Shown: positions 38,397-48,050, numbered from the stretch's first letter. The stretch is DNA of 64,000 nt from Desmonostoc vinosum HA7617-LM4 (GCA_019359515.1 JAHHHC010000003.1:283765-347764), one strand, 5' to 3'. The notes: generated from the sequence alone by a model not told the origin. Made by a program: numbers and translations.

Positions 38397-38768
38397 CTAA
38401 GATGTGGATAAAACAACTAACAAACAGATAAATAATAGACCTAATAGTAGTAGCAAAGCCTGATTGCGTTTTATCCAATTTTTGATAGAAACTGCAAAGC
38501 TTTTAGTGTAACGTTGCTGTTCCAACTCTATCTTCATCTCTTCAATATTTTGGTAGAGGGTACAGTCTTTGGCGTGAGGGCGTTGAGGAAAGTTACAGGT
38601 ATCATCGGCATGATATGTACAACTGTCGCATAGATACTCATCTCCACTGGCGCGGTGCAATGGAATACCAGGATGTCCATAAGCTTTAAGAGTTGTGCGG
38701 CAATAAGGACAACTAATAGCTTGATTATCAACAAGCTGATGACAGCGCGGACAAGATACAGTAGCCAA
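38397..38768 (-). CDS. Zinc-ribbon membrane protein
   Basis: A 123-residue protein. An N-terminal zinc ribbon (CPRCHQLV ... CPYCRTTL) is followed by a second Cys/His cluster (LCDSCTYHADDTCNFPQRPH, then KDC) and ends with a C-terminal membrane anchor (ALLLLLGLLFICLLVVLS). The second cluster is characteristic of a conserved cyanobacterial family of unknown function. It is convergent with nblS, 20 nt apart. Confidence 0.75.
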   Translation of the reverse strand: MATVSCPRCHQLVDNQAISCPYCRTTLKAYGHPGIPLHRASGDEYLCDSCTYHADDTCNFPQRPHAKDCTLYQNIEEMKIELEQQRYTKSFAVSIKNWIKRNQALLLLLGLLFICLLVVLSTS

Positions 38769-38988
38769 AGCTTCGGTGTAAATATGTGAGTAAGTACATT
38801 GATTTTAGCGATTGACGGGAGGTAATACCAATTCGCAAGAAATTTGGCGCTGATTGTGATCTAGAAATCTTGCATGGAGTTGAGATTACACTTAGACTGC
38901 TGATGAGGCGGGTTGACTGGAGCGTTAAAACACCATTCATTACCTGACTGTTGATCGCTAATTACTATCCAAAGGGAGGAAGAGCAGA

Positions 38989-39828
38989 ATGTTTATCTGC
39001 GTCATTGCCGACTACGGTACAGGAGACCCGGCATTTACTGAAGTCACGCAACGCTTGCTTCTAGCTTTTCCCCATGCCCAAATTCATTTGCTTTCGGTTC
39101 CACCATTCAGTACCTTGGCAACGGGTTTCTGGGTTGCCCAACTAGGACTTAACCCAGGCCCCAGTGAGCGGCTGATATATCACAATTGTGCGCCTCGTCA
39201 GGATGATCCACAAGCCCGCCGGGATAATGAAGGTGAAGGATTAACCTATGCCGTTTTATCTAATGGCGTAAAAGTAGTGGGTGTAAATGCAGGCTATACT
39301 CTCTCCTTTATCAAAGACCATACCAAAGAGTTACAAGTGGTTAACGTTTCTCGTGGTGGCTCGCAGTTTCGCTCACGGGATGTGTTTCCTGTAGCAGCAG
39401 CAGCTATTATGAATGGAGATTTTAGCCTTCTAGGAGATAGTCTCAAGAGTGAGCAAATCCCGGATGTGCCGCCAGATAGAATTGCCTGGATTGATGGCTA
39501 CGGCAATATCAAAACAACTATTAGAGCGCACACAGTTAACTTGGAGCCAGAGAGCAAGATCGTAATTCGGATTGGTGATGTAGTCAGTGATGCAATATAT
39601 TCTGATGGTAGTTTCAAGGTGCCCGAAGGAACTTTGGCCTTTGCCCCTGGTAGTTCGGGTTGGTCAGTTGGCGACTCAACAGAACCATTACGCTTTCTAG
39701 AGCTATTTCTGCGAGGAGGAAATGCTTGGGAGCGCTTTGGCCGTCCCCGTGTGAATCAGCAAGTAACTCAAATTGCTTCTGGAGAAGTTCTGTCGGGGGC
39801 TGGAAACAGCCTAGACAAGGTTCTGTGA
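38989..39828 (+). CDS. SAM hydrolase / hydroxide adenosyltransferase family protein
   Basis: A 279-residue member of the DUF62 (S-adenosylmethionine hydroxide adenosyltransferase) family, which splits SAM into adenosine and methionine; halogenases of the same fold make fluoro- or chloro-adenosine. It begins ICVIADYGTGDPAFTEV (family N-terminal motif with the SAM-contacting Asp) and has RIAWIDGYGNIKTTI, in which the D-x-x-G-N segment is typical. The insert loop of true fluorinases is not apparent. A GGGAGGAAG ribosome site precedes the ATG. It is convergent with the next gene. Confidence 0.82.
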   Translation: MFICVIADYGTGDPAFTEVTQRLLLAFPHAQIHLLSVPPFSTLATGFWVAQLGLNPGPSERLIYHNCAPRQDDPQARRDNEGEGLTYAVLSNGVKVVGVNAGYTLSFIKDHTKELQVVNVSRGGSQFRSRDVFPVAAAAIMNGDFSLLGDSLKSEQIPDVPPDRIAWIDGYGNIKTTIRAHTVNLEPESKIVIRIGDVVSDAIYSDGSFKVPEGTLAFAPGSSGWSVGDSTEPLRFLELFLRGGNAWERFGRPRVNQQVTQIASGEVLSGAGNSLDKVL

Positions 39829-39837
39829 GAGAAGAAT

Positions 39838-39858
39838 CCTCGCCCTTGCGGGGCGGGG
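39838..39858. terminator. GC-rich hairpin between convergent genes
   Basis: CCTCGCCC / GGGCGGGG, 8 bp with a T-G pair, loop TTGCG, followed by AGTGTCAAT. It lies 10 nt past one stop codon and just before the other and probably ends both transcripts. The sequence resembles an IS200/IS605-type right end. Confidence 0.55.
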
Positions 39859-39862
39859 AGTG

Positions 39863-40237
39863 TCAATAATCTTCCAATGATTGCTTGGGCACTTCAACTG
39901 CCGTCACATCGATTGTGCCTTCTGGTGTGAAGCGCTGAAAATGACGATTTTGCACTAACAGTTGTTCTCCACAGTTAGGACACTGCAACTGACTGTTATT
40001 CAAACCAGTAAATTCGTATCTACAGACGGGACATTGGTCTGCAACCAAGTTACGTTGTAGCCACCAGCGGAAACCAACAAAAGCAATAGCGGGTGCTAAC
40101 AATAGCAAGCCAAAAATAATTAGCAAAGACTTAACTAGCCAACCCAAGCCCAATGACGCCAGCAACCATATAACTGCTAACAGGGTGAGCCAAGGGCGGA
40201 GATTCAGAAGATTTAATTGAAAGGTCTTAGGGCTCAT
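39863..40237 (-). CDS. Hypothetical membrane protein with zinc ribbon
   Basis: A 124-residue protein. Two adjacent hydrophobic segments (WLTLLAVIWLLASLGLGWLV and LLIIFGLLLLAPAIAFVGF) are followed by a four-Cys ribbon, CPVCRYEFTG ... CPNCGEQL, and a short hydrophilic tail. A membrane-attached metal-binding module of unknown role. Family known only as conserved in cyanobacteria. Confidence 0.7.
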   Translation of the reverse strand: MSPKTFQLNLLNLRPWLTLLAVIWLLASLGLGWLVKSLLIIFGLLLLAPAIAFVGFRWWLQRNLVADQCPVCRYEFTGLNNSQLQCPNCGEQLLVQNRHFQRFTPEGTIDVTAVEVPKQSLEDY

Positions 40238-40451
40238 TTTTTACCATGTCGTCCTGCTCTCTTTCTAGGATAGCGAGTTTAGTCATTGACCAAAATAATT
40301 CGTAATTGATAATACGTAATTCGTAATTATTACCCCAGGAGGGACTTCCAACTCAAAAAAGATCCCATTGCTTTGGTAAGCAAGGGGAGCAGGGGAGGAA
40401 GAATCTAATAATCATCTTCGCTCTCAAAATTGGATAATTTATCGGCAGTTG

Positions 40452-41630
40452 CTACAACCGGGAACCACTGCTGTTGAGTATTGATAAAAGCTGCTTTTGG
40501 AGGGCATCTATGCCAAAAATAGCGATCGCTTCCTCCCGCAACCATTGCCCATGGCAACGTTGATCATTACCTTGGAGAATTTCTCTGCAAGCTGTTGCTA
40601 CAGCATCTGGATTTCGGTGTGGTACTCGCCATCCCAGCTTACCATCCTGCAAGGGGTCAGCCGAGCCATCGTCATCACCAGATAATACAGGTACACCACA
40701 AGCCATTGCTTCGAGATAAACAATGCCAAAGCCTTCTTGAGAGGGCATAATGTAGGCATCAGCGAGGCGATAGTGTTCCATTAATTCTTCTGTAGGCACA
40801 AAACCAGCAAAAACGACGCGATTGCTAACTCCTAAATCTTTTGCTAACTGAGCTAATCGTGGTTGGTCATCGCCGCGACCAATTACCAAATATTTTACTT
40901 GGGGGAAAACTTGAGCAATTTGTGGTAACGCCCGAATTGTGACATCTACACCTTTGTAAATATCCCCTGACCACAGCCGCGCTACCGTCATTAAAACCTT
41001 GGCATTAGCTAAGCCATACTTCTCTACTAATTCTGGCTGTTTGGCACCAGGAGTAAATTTATCTCCATCAATTGCACAAGGTAACATCTGTATTTTATTG
41101 GGGTCTAGACCATTAGCGGCACAAGCGCGATCGCGGCTGTAACGGCTAATTGTCCAAATTCCGGCTGCTGATACCAAAGCGCGACGTTCTGGATTTTTTA
41201 ACGGTTCCCAAACTTCCTTACCATAAGTCAGCACGGTATAAGGAATCCCCAGCGGCTGGCAAAGAGTTTGTATCAGTAAGGCTAAGTTAATATGACCACA
41301 AAAAACCTGCTGAGGACGATTTTGCAGCAGACATTTGAGTAACGCTGCTGCCATTTTTATTCTGCCGATTTGGGAAGACTGATTTTGAAAGTAATGAAAT
41401 TTTAAATTTTGCGACTCAAATGGATTTGAGCAGTTAGGACTGTCTCGCAGTAAGAAGACTTCGGCTTGGTAAACTTGACTCAAGCCCCCATAGGCGCGAA
41501 AAATATCTTGTACATAAGATTGAATACCACCTTCGCGAGCAAAAATTTCTAAGAACACGAAGACATGGGTGGTTTTTTTATGAGATTTATCGCCTAAATT
41601 TCGGTTTTCTGCCACTTTACTGCTTAGCAT
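40452..41630 (-). CDS. Family 4 glycosyltransferase
   Basis: A 392-residue GT-B retaining glycosyltransferase. The N-terminal domain starts with VFVFLEIFAREGGIQSYVQD. The C-terminal donor domain has KVLMTVARLW, YKGVDVTIRALP, and the donor-nucleotide motif PSQEGFGIVYLEAMACGVPV with EX7E. It follows the GDP-mannose 4,6-dehydratase gene by 10 nt, so a deoxy-sugar or mannose donor is plausible. I start at MLSSKVAEN because the longer frame (41681) overlaps the dehydratase by 41 nt. It likely builds exopolysaccharide or glycolipid. Confidence 0.88.
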   Translation of the reverse strand: MLSSKVAENRNLGDKSHKKTTHVFVFLEIFAREGGIQSYVQDIFRAYGGLSQVYQAEVFLLRDSPNCSNPFESQNLKFHYFQNQSSQIGRIKMAAALLKCLLQNRPQQVFCGHINLALLIQTLCQPLGIPYTVLTYGKEVWEPLKNPERRALVSAAGIWTISRYSRDRACAANGLDPNKIQMLPCAIDGDKFTPGAKQPELVEKYGLANAKVLMTVARLWSGDIYKGVDVTIRALPQIAQVFPQVKYLVIGRGDDQPRLAQLAKDLGVSNRVVFAGFVPTEELMEHYRLADAYIMPSQEGFGIVYLEAMACGVPVLSGDDDGSADPLQDGKLGWRVPHRNPDAVATACREILQGNDQRCHGQWLREEAIAIFGIDALQKQLLSILNSSGSRL

Positions 41631-41640
41631 ATTGATTTGT

Positions 41641-42642
41641 TTACACTCGCGGTAACGGTGCAGAGATTGGTGTAATTGCACCGCTTTGTAGCCGCTCTAA
41701 ATCTGTTTTTACCATTTTGTCTAAAAGTTCCTCAAAGCTAACTTGTGGTTCCCAACTCAGGTTTCTTTTGGCCTTACTGGGGTCGGCAACCAGTTGAAAA
41801 TGTTCATCGGGTCTTAATAAATTAGTATTAATTATTACATGCTTTGTCCAATCCAACCCTACAGCCTCAAAGGCTGTGGTAACTAAGTCTCTGACACTAT
41901 GCAGTTTGCCTGTGCCAATCACATATTCTTCTGGCTCATCTACTTGCAACATGCGCCACATTGCTTCGACATAATCTCCGGCAAAACCCCAATCGCGTTT
42001 GGCGTCTAAGTTACCTATTTCTAATGTTTGAGTTAACCCCAATTTAATTGATGCAGCTGCCAAAGAAACTTTGCGTGTCACAAATTGAGGTGGACGCAGA
42101 GGAGACTCGTGATTGTACAAAATCCCACTACAAGCAAACAAACCATATCGCTGTCGATGATGTACCATTGTCCAGTGAGCGTGTAGCTTGGCAGCAGCAT
42201 AGGGATTTTTCGGGCGAAAGGAGGTTTCCTCATCTTGAGGCGAAAGCAAGACATCCCCGAACATCTCCGAACTACTAGCTTGGTAAAACCGAGTAGATAA
42301 ACCTACCCGTCGTACAGCTTCCAAGAGCCTAGTTGCTGTCCCTGTAATTAAATCTAAGGTTGCTAAGGGGTCATTCCAGGAATCTGGGACAAAACTGGGA
42401 GCTGCCAAATTGTAAATTTCTTGAGGACGTAGTTGTTCAACTGCTGTTAACAGCGCCATACTATCTCTCAAGTCAACTGTATAAATTGCTACTTGATCAA
42501 CTAAAGTTCCTAATTTTGTCAAATTGGGCTGTCGATGCGGAGGCACTAATCCGACAACTCGATAACCCTGATTGAGTAACAAATGGCTGAGATAGTAGCC
42601 ATCTTGACCAGTAATTCCTGTAATTAGGGCTGTTTTAATCAT
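41641..42642 (-). CDS. gmd: GDP-mannose 4,6-dehydratase
   Basis: A 333-residue short-chain dehydrogenase/reductase that converts GDP-D-mannose to GDP-4-keto-6-deoxymannose, precursor of fucose, rhamnose and related sugars. NADP-binding TGITGQDGYYLSHLL, catalytic SSSEMFG and NPYAAAKLHAH (Tyr-x3-Lys), substrate motifs RDWGFAGDYVEAMW and LRPDEHFQLVADPSKA. It heads a two-gene set with a glycosyltransferase 10 nt downstream. No GDP-fucose synthetase is adjacent. Long non-coding repeats lie upstream. Confidence 0.92.
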   Translation of the reverse strand: MIKTALITGITGQDGYYLSHLLLNQGYRVVGLVPPHRQPNLTKLGTLVDQVAIYTVDLRDSMALLTAVEQLRPQEIYNLAAPSFVPDSWNDPLATLDLITGTATRLLEAVRRVGLSTRFYQASSSEMFGDVLLSPQDEETSFRPKNPYAAAKLHAHWTMVHHRQRYGLFACSGILYNHESPLRPPQFVTRKVSLAAASIKLGLTQTLEIGNLDAKRDWGFAGDYVEAMWRMLQVDEPEEYVIGTGKLHSVRDLVTTAFEAVGLDWTKHVIINTNLLRPDEHFQLVADPSKAKRNLSWEPQVSFEELLDKMVKTDLERLQSGAITPISAPLPRV

Positions 42643-43034
42643 TTTCTCTATCTCCCCTATTTTTTAGCATTTAGAAGGCACATGTTGTAGAGAAAATACT
42701 AGACTCCCAACACTGCTGACAAATCCTAACAAAGGAGTTACTGCAACTCGAATGCTGTCTTTACTATATTCACTAAGTTTTTTTATACAAAAAACTAATT
42801 TATTTTTTACTAAATCAGACAGTAATATTACGTATTTTTATTGAGATTCAACGGATAATAAGAGACAATTAGCATTTATTAATACTAAGTTATGCGCAAA
42901 AGTACTATTTCAGATTTTATTTACATTAAATTTTTATAACTAGATATTTAGATAACTTGCGTGTGATTACTTAATTGAATTTTGCAGTTAATAAACTTAA
43001 TTAAGTAGAAGGACTAAATTAAACCTCACCTCGA
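42643..43034. other. AT-rich intergenic region upstream of gmd
   Basis: About 390 bases without a recognisable gene. AT-rich, with many stops in all frames; it should contain the gmd promoter. Two dispersed repeats follow at 43035 and 43199. Confidence 0.4.
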
Positions 43035-43163
43035 TTGCCGGGTTTCGACACTTCGACAAAGCTCAGTGACCACTCCGCTCAACCCTCGTCTTCTCAAAGA
43101 TCGAGCATTGAGCATAACCTATGGAGATCTTGCTACACGTAGCGTCTTTGATAGGAGAAGTCG
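43035..43163. repeat. Dispersed CGAGGGTTGAGCGGAGT repeat, copy 2
   Basis: Inverted relative of 22178-22291. It shares the ends (TTGCCGGGTTTCGA and GGAGAAGTCG) and ACTCCGCTCAACCCTCGTCT, with internal insertions such as CACTTCGACAAAGCTCAGTG. Confidence 0.65.
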
Positions 43164-43198
43164 CACAGGCGTTTTATAAATAATTGTGTCCACCTACT

Positions 43199-43346
43199 TA
43201 AGCTAATCTGCCTTTAACTTGCATAATCCTTTGCCTCAGAAAGACGCAAAGAGAAGTTGCGTGCGGGGGTTCCCCCCGTTGAGCAAACTTCGGAGGACGC
43301 GCTTAAGGGGAGACGCGGGGATGCAATTTGAATGATTATTAGCTTA
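43199..43346. repeat. 148-bp dispersed repeat, copy 2
   Basis: Inverted copy of 13874-14021, same length. It begins TAAGCTAATCTGCC and ends GATTATTAGCTTA. The two copies differ at about two positions by eye, so duplication was recent or conversion keeps them alike. Confidence 0.85.
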
Positions 43347-43511
43347 ATAAAGTGCGTCAGTACGAATAATTTCTTGGGTTCCTAAGGGTTTCTTTTTGCT
43401 GACGCACCCTACATCAAGGTTGTCAAAACTCCAGAGTTCAAGCTGACCTTGGACTCTGGAACATCACTTTTAATAGTTCCTCCTGTGTAGCTTAGTTTTC
43501 CCTGTTCCCTT

Positions 43512-43955
43512 TCATTTTTGTGCTTCTGTGTAGTGTTTGACGATCAGCAGACAATTTCTACCATCTGCACCACGTTCGTAGACGACACGATCAGCTAAGC
43601 GCCGCAGGAGAAACCATCCATATCCCCCTACTTGCAGAGTACCTGGTTCTGGCTCTGCGATCGCATCAGGATTGAAAGGTTGTCCATGATCCCAAATTTT
43701 AATCTCTAGTCGATCAACCCATAAGTAAACGTCAATATCAATGGTTGTTTCCGGCGGTAAAGCATGATGAGCGTGACGAACAGCGTTAGTAAAGCCTTCT
43801 GCCAATGCTAGATTGAGGCGATAAAGTTGGGTTTCTGACCAACCAAGTTGTGACAAATGTTGCAGACAAAATTGCTCAAACCATTGTTGCACCTGGTTTA
43901 GGAGCTTGAGTTCGCTCTTCACCGTCAGATGGTCTTGCTGCACTATGCTAAGCAT
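43512..43955 (-). CDS. Anti-sigma regulatory factor (RsbW-like kinase)
   Basis: A 147-residue protein of the HATPase_c_2 family. N box NLALAEGFTNAVRHAH, G1 IKIWDHGQPFNPD, and GGYGWFLLRRLADRVVYER as G2. No HisKA domain, so it is a serine/threonine kinase-type switch protein that binds and phosphorylates an STAS anti-anti-sigma factor. No STAS or PP2C partner is adjacent. Confidence 0.85.
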   Translation of the reverse strand: MLSIVQQDHLTVKSELKLLNQVQQWFEQFCLQHLSQLGWSETQLYRLNLALAEGFTNAVRHAHHALPPETTIDIDVYLWVDRLEIKIWDHGQPFNPDAIAEPEPGTLQVGGYGWFLLRRLADRVVYERGADGRNCLLIVKHYTEAQK

Positions 43956-44166
43956 TGACCGTGACTTGAATATAAGTAAAGGAAAAATGTTTGTATTTGT
44001 TGTCTTTGTACTGATTTTAGATTCTGGAATAGTTTTTAACGTCTCGGCTTCGCTCGACGTTAAAGCTGAGCGAAGCCGAAGCTTTAACAGTTAGCAGTTA
44101 ACAGTAAACTATTAACTGATGATCATCCAAAACTTAAAATCCAAGATGTAATCTGGACTATTAAAA

Positions 44167-44230
44167 TTGACGCCTGTTTGTTGTTCTCAAGGGCACATCT
44201 GCATATACTCTTGAGATTTACAGGCGTCAA
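44167..44230 (-). terminator. Long hairpin after petD
   Basis: Outer stem TTGACGCCTGT / ACAGGCGTCAA (11 bp perfect) encloses an inner TCTCAA / TTGAGA stem. It lies 20 nt past the petD stop and probably ends or stabilises the petBD mRNA. No T run is seen on the minus strand. Confidence 0.65.
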
Positions 44231-44249
44231 AGCGCTTGTTGTGACTAAT

Positions 44250-44732
44250 TTAGAACAGTCCCAAGGTTAGAGATTTATCCAAAGGTAAAGCAGCACCGAT
44301 ACCTAGCCACAGTGTTACCAGGGTACCAAACAGAAATACTGTGGTGGCTACTGGACGGCGGAAAGGATTTTGGAACTTGTTAACGTTCTCAATAAAGGGA
44401 ACGAGAATTAGTCCCAGAGGTACTGAAGCCATTGCCAACACTCCCAACAGTTTGTTAGGAAGCGATCGCAAAATTTGGAATACAGGATACAAGTACCACT
44501 CTGGCAAAATTTCCAATGGGGTAGCAAAAGGATTAGCTGGTTCACCATTCATTGCAGGGTCTAGCACAGCTAAAGCCACAATACAAGCGAATGAACCCAT
44601 AATTACGATGGGAAATACGTAAAGTAGGTCGTTAGGCCAAGCGGGTTCGCCGTAGTAGTTGTGACCCATGCCTTTGGCGAGTTTGGCTCTTAGCTGAGGA
44701 TCACTTAGATCCGGTTTTTTCTGTGTTGCCAT
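44250..44732 (-). CDS. petD: Cytochrome b6f complex subunit IV
   Basis: A 160-residue thylakoid protein with three membrane helices, the C-terminal half of the split cytochrome b of the b6f complex. It contains the quinol-oxidation-site PEWYL (in [18 protein letters not shown]) and begins with the usual [20 protein letters not shown]. It lies 206 nt downstream of petB on the same strand, the standard cyanobacterial operon. Confidence 0.97.
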   Translation of the reverse strand: MATQKKPDLSDPQLRAKLAKGMGHNYYGEPAWPNDLLYVFPIVIMGSFACIVALAVLDPAMNGEPANPFATPLEILPEWYLYPVFQILRSLPNKLLGVLAMASVPLGLILVPFIENVNKFQNPFRRPVATTVFLFGTLVTLWLGIGAALPLDKSLTLGLF

Positions 44733-44938
44733 TTTTAAATCTGCTCTCCTGCTTAAGTTGAGTTAAAGCATTTGTGAAAGCTATTAGCCGCCGTCGGGGC
44801 TGATTTAGCATTTAGCTTCCCATGCAAGTGTTTGTTTCTTTTGTAGCTTATGTACAATAAGTTTTTATTTTCCATAAGTTTAAAGCAAACAACTGCATCT
44901 GGGAACTGAGGGCTGTCACCCAACGCTAATAACTTGAA

Positions 44939-45586
44939 TTACAAGGGGCCGGAAATGCCTTGCTTGCGGATCATCAAGAAGTGGAATAGCATGAAGACCG
45001 CAATCAACCAAGGTAGAACAAATGTGTGAGCGCTGTAGTAGCGAGTCAGTGTTGCTTGACCGACGCTAGAACCACCGCGTAACAGGTCGGAGATCAGCAC
45101 TCCAACTACAGGAATGGCTTCTGGTACGCCGCTAACGATTTTCACAGCCCAGTAACCAACTTGATCCCAAGGTAGAGAGTAACCAGTCACACCAAAGGAA
45201 ACGGTGATCACAGCCAGGATGACGCCGCTTACCCAGGTCAATTCGCGGGGCTTTTTGAAACCACCAGTCAGATAAACCCGGAAGACGTGCAAAATCATCA
45301 TCAATACCATCATGCTGGCAGACCAGCGATGGATAGAGCGAATCAGCCAACCAAAGTTGACTTCGGTCATGATGTACTGCACCGAGGAGAAAGCTTCGGT
45401 AACTGTTGGCTTGTAATAGAAGGTCATCGCAAATCCAGTGGCGAACTGGATCAAGAAGCAAGTTAGGGTAATACCACCCAGGCAGTAGAAGATATTGACG
45501 TGGGGAGGAACGTACTTGCTAGTGACGTCTTCGGCGATCGCTTGGATCTCCAAGCGTTCCTCAAACCAGTCGTAAACGTTGGCCAT
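44939..45586 (-). CDS. petB: Cytochrome b6
   Basis: A 215-residue, four-helix thylakoid protein that carries two b haems and the covalent c-type haem of the b6f complex, moving electrons between plastoquinol and plastocyanin or cytochrome c6. It starts [20 protein letters not shown]. Haem-ligand histidines occur in [10 protein letters not shown] and MMILHVFR and in [11 protein letters not shown] and [26 protein letters not shown] is present. It is divergent from ctpA, as in related cyanobacteria. Confidence 0.98.
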   Translation of the reverse strand: MANVYDWFEERLEIQAIAEDVTSKYVPPHVNIFYCLGGITLTCFLIQFATGFAMTFYYKPTVTEAFSSVQYIMTEVNFGWLIRSIHRWSASMMVLMMILHVFRVYLTGGFKKPRELTWVSGVILAVITVSFGVTGYSLPWDQVGYWAVKIVSGVPEAIPVVGVLISDLLRGGSSVGQATLTRYYSAHTFVLPWLIAVFMLFHFLMIRKQGISGPL

Positions 45587-45951
45587 ACAATCTCAAGTCC
45601 CTAAAGATCGGTTGCGGTTGATAAATCTCCCAATTAGCAATTTTGGGATTTTAGCAAAAAGGATTTTATGCTTTTGCTTGTTAACTTTCAGAGCGATCGG
45701 AGTTTTAAGAAACTTGACACTCTGTAAAGATGGAATATATTGCGTTCTCTGAGTGCCCTAACGCAAAATTATGGGCCCAAAGTAGATCTTATCGTTTGGT
45801 GAGTGGGATCAGCTGGCATCGGTTGACTAAATAATTTGATGAGAGCAATGCACCACTTCTATAAAAAAAGTAACATAGTCGAGAGATAGATTTCATCAAC
45901 AACGAGGCAACTGGGCTGTTCTAGGCAATTTCGTTTGAGTCGGAATTCACA

Positions 45952-47205
45952 ATGGGGTTCATGCACAAACAAGTTTTTCGAGTCGGATTTTCACTGCTAA
46001 TGGCGTTTTGCTTGGTGTTGGGTACGTTCGCCCAACCGGCAGCAGCTTTGACAGACGAGCAAAAATTGGTATCAGAAGTGTGGCGAATTGTCAATCGCAC
46101 TTATCTAGATGAGACGTTTAATCATCAAAACTGGGCGGCGGTGCGACAGCAAACTTTAGAGAAGCCGATACAAGATCAAAAAGCGGCTTATGGAGCAATC
46201 CAAAAGATGCTCAAGAGCCTTGATGATCCTTTTACCCGCTTTTTAGACCCAGAGCAATACCGCAGCTTGCAGGTCAATACTTCTGGAGAATTGACAGGGG
46301 TGGGATTGCAAATAGCTCTGAATGCGGAAACTGGTAAGTTGGAAGTTGTAGCTCCCATAGCGGGTTCACCAGCGGAGAAAGCAGGCATTAGACCACGCGA
46401 TCGCATTCTCAAAATCGAGGGGATTTCTACAGATAATTTAACCCTTGATGAAGCAGCAACTAGGATGCGCGGGCCAATTGGCAGCCTTGTGACTCTTGTA
46501 ATCGAACGAGAGGGAGAAGCAGAGACGGAAATTAGAGTGATGCGCGATCGCATTGCTCTTAACCCCGTAGTATCAGAATTACGTGTGACTCCTCAAGGTA
46601 CAGCCATCGGTTACTTGCGCCTAACTCAATTTAATGCCAACGCTTCTATGGAATTGGCACATGCCATCTCTGGTTTAGAAAAAAAAGGCGCTGCTGCTTA
46701 TGTTCTAGATTTGCGAAATAATCCTGGAGGTCTTTTACAAGCAGGAATTGAAATTGCTCGCTTGTGGTTAGACTCTGGCACCATAGTTTACACCGTGAAT
46801 CGTCAAGGCATTCAGGGAAGTTTTGAAGCATTTGGGCCTGCACTCACGGCAGATCCTTTGGTGCTTTTAGTAAATCAAGGAACTGCCAGTGCTAGTGAGA
46901 TTCTGGCTGGCGCATTGCAAGATAATGGTCGTGCCCAGTTAGTAGGCGAAACTACCTTTGGTAAAGGCTTAATTCAATCTTTATTTGAATTATCCGATGG
47001 TTCCGGTTTAGCAGTCACAATTGCTAAGTACGAAACACCTCAACACCACGATATTAATAAACTCGGTATTAAGCCAGATCAAGTGATTGCTCAAGCAGCA
47101 CTTAATCGCGAAAACATTGGTACAGAAGCAGATCTACAATACCAAGCAGCACTGGCATTATTGGCGAAAAATTCACAAACTATCTCGCGTTCAACAGATT
47201 TGTGA
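45952..47205 (+). CDS. ctpA: Carboxyl-terminal processing protease
   Basis: A 417-residue S41 protease that in cyanobacteria trims the C-terminal extension of the photosystem II D1 precursor. Signal peptide about 1-34 (LLMAFCLVLGTFAQPAAAL) sends it to the lumen or periplasm. A PDZ domain spans about 105-190 (GELTGVGLQIAL, GIRPRDRILKIEG). The catalytic Ser is in NQGTASASEILAGAL and Lys about 25 residues later in TTFGKGLIQS. A second ATG four codons in could be the true start. It is divergent from petB, and a strong hairpin follows. Confidence 0.94.
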   Translation: MGFMHKQVFRVGFSLLMAFCLVLGTFAQPAAALTDEQKLVSEVWRIVNRTYLDETFNHQNWAAVRQQTLEKPIQDQKAAYGAIQKMLKSLDDPFTRFLDPEQYRSLQVNTSGELTGVGLQIALNAETGKLEVVAPIAGSPAEKAGIRPRDRILKIEGISTDNLTLDEAATRMRGPIGSLVTLVIEREGEAETEIRVMRDRIALNPVVSELRVTPQGTAIGYLRLTQFNANASMELAHAISGLEKKGAAAYVLDLRNNPGGLLQAGIEIARLWLDSGTIVYTVNRQGIQGSFEAFGPALTADPLVLLVNQGTASASEILAGALQDNGRAQLVGETTFGKGLIQSLFELSDGSGLAVTIAKYETPQHHDINKLGIKPDQVIAQAALNRENIGTEADLQYQAALALLAKNSQTISRSTDL

Positions 47206-47216
47206 TCTGCATTTTG

Positions 47217-47253
47217 ACATACTATTAGCTAACATCTATTGCTAATAGTATGT
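47217..47253 (+). terminator. 13-bp hairpin after ctpA
   Basis: ACATACTATTAGC / GCTAATAGTATGT, perfect, with an 11-nt loop, 12 nt past the ctpA stop. No T run follows, so it is a probable 3' end or stability element. Confidence 0.7.
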
Positions 47254-47359
47254 TATAGACCTGTTGCCAACTATGGCGTAATTTTAGCAGAGGTGATTGA
47301 GTATGGATTCCCCAATAAACTAACTTCTGAAAAAATCCTCACTGCTGTTTGTATTTAAC

Positions 47360-47881
47360 TCAACCACCGCCAAATCTTGCCAACAACTCATCACGAGATA
47401 ATTCGAGTAGTAAGCGGCTGTATTCTTGGGGTGATAACTGTAATAAAGGCTCAATTATTTGTTCTAATTCTTCATTTAGCGAACCAAACCGGACGCGTAA
47501 CAAATTTTCTACTACTTGGCGTCGTCCTTCTTTTTGCCCTACTTGTAAAGTGGCTTCCCGCCATTCTAAGTAAGCTTGGGATAAGTTCATAATCACCTCT
47601 TGGTCATCTGCTGTAAGATTTGTCTGGTTGATGACAGTTATCCGCCAACTAGTAATTAGTTCTTGGATATTTTGCCGTAATCGGTTGTTTTGAGGAAGTG
47701 ACAGTAATTCCCTGATGGCTTGACGTTGCGTTTCTCCCTTGCCTAAAATCCTCAGCCAGAGGGTTTCCAGAGTAAGTGGTAATTTATTAATTGCCACTAT
47801 TGCTGTTCTGAATGAGTCTGGTAAAAAGTAAACACCTGCGAGCCAATTATTTGTATCTAATTTAGCGCCAAAACTCTCTAT
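47360..47881 (-). pseudogene. N-truncated DUF4351 / Rpn-type protein
   Basis: The minus strand is open from 47881 to the stop at 47360, right after a TGA. It starts abruptly inside a domain (IESFGAKLDTNNWLAGVYFL), continues LETLWLRILGKGETQRQAIR and ends with the DUF4351-type tail (RFGSLNEELEQIIEPLL ... ELLARFGGG). The PD-(D/E)XK nuclease/transposase N-terminal half of such Rpn proteins is missing, and the 5' end meets heptamer and hairpin repeats. A GTG at 47797 could still start a 145-residue fragment. Confidence 0.65.
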
Positions 47882-47919
47882 TCAGAGGGAGTGGCGATGT
47901 GGGAGTAGGGAGTAGGGAA

Positions 47920-47939
47920 CCCACGCCTTGAGGCGTGGG
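47920..47939. repeat. CCCACGCC/GGCGTGGG hairpin
   Basis: CCCACGCC TTGA GGCGTGGG, followed by ATTGAAGT. Resembles the subterminal hairpin of IS200/IS605-type right ends; no tnpA or tnpB is near. Confidence 0.6.
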
Positions 47940-48050
47940 ATTGAAGTAAGGACGCATTGTGCCTCGTTGCAAGCAATCTCGGCACAAATCTTTTCCTAAC
48001 AGTGGGCAATGACAATGACTCACAAAAGACAGTTTTTAATGTTTTTGTAT

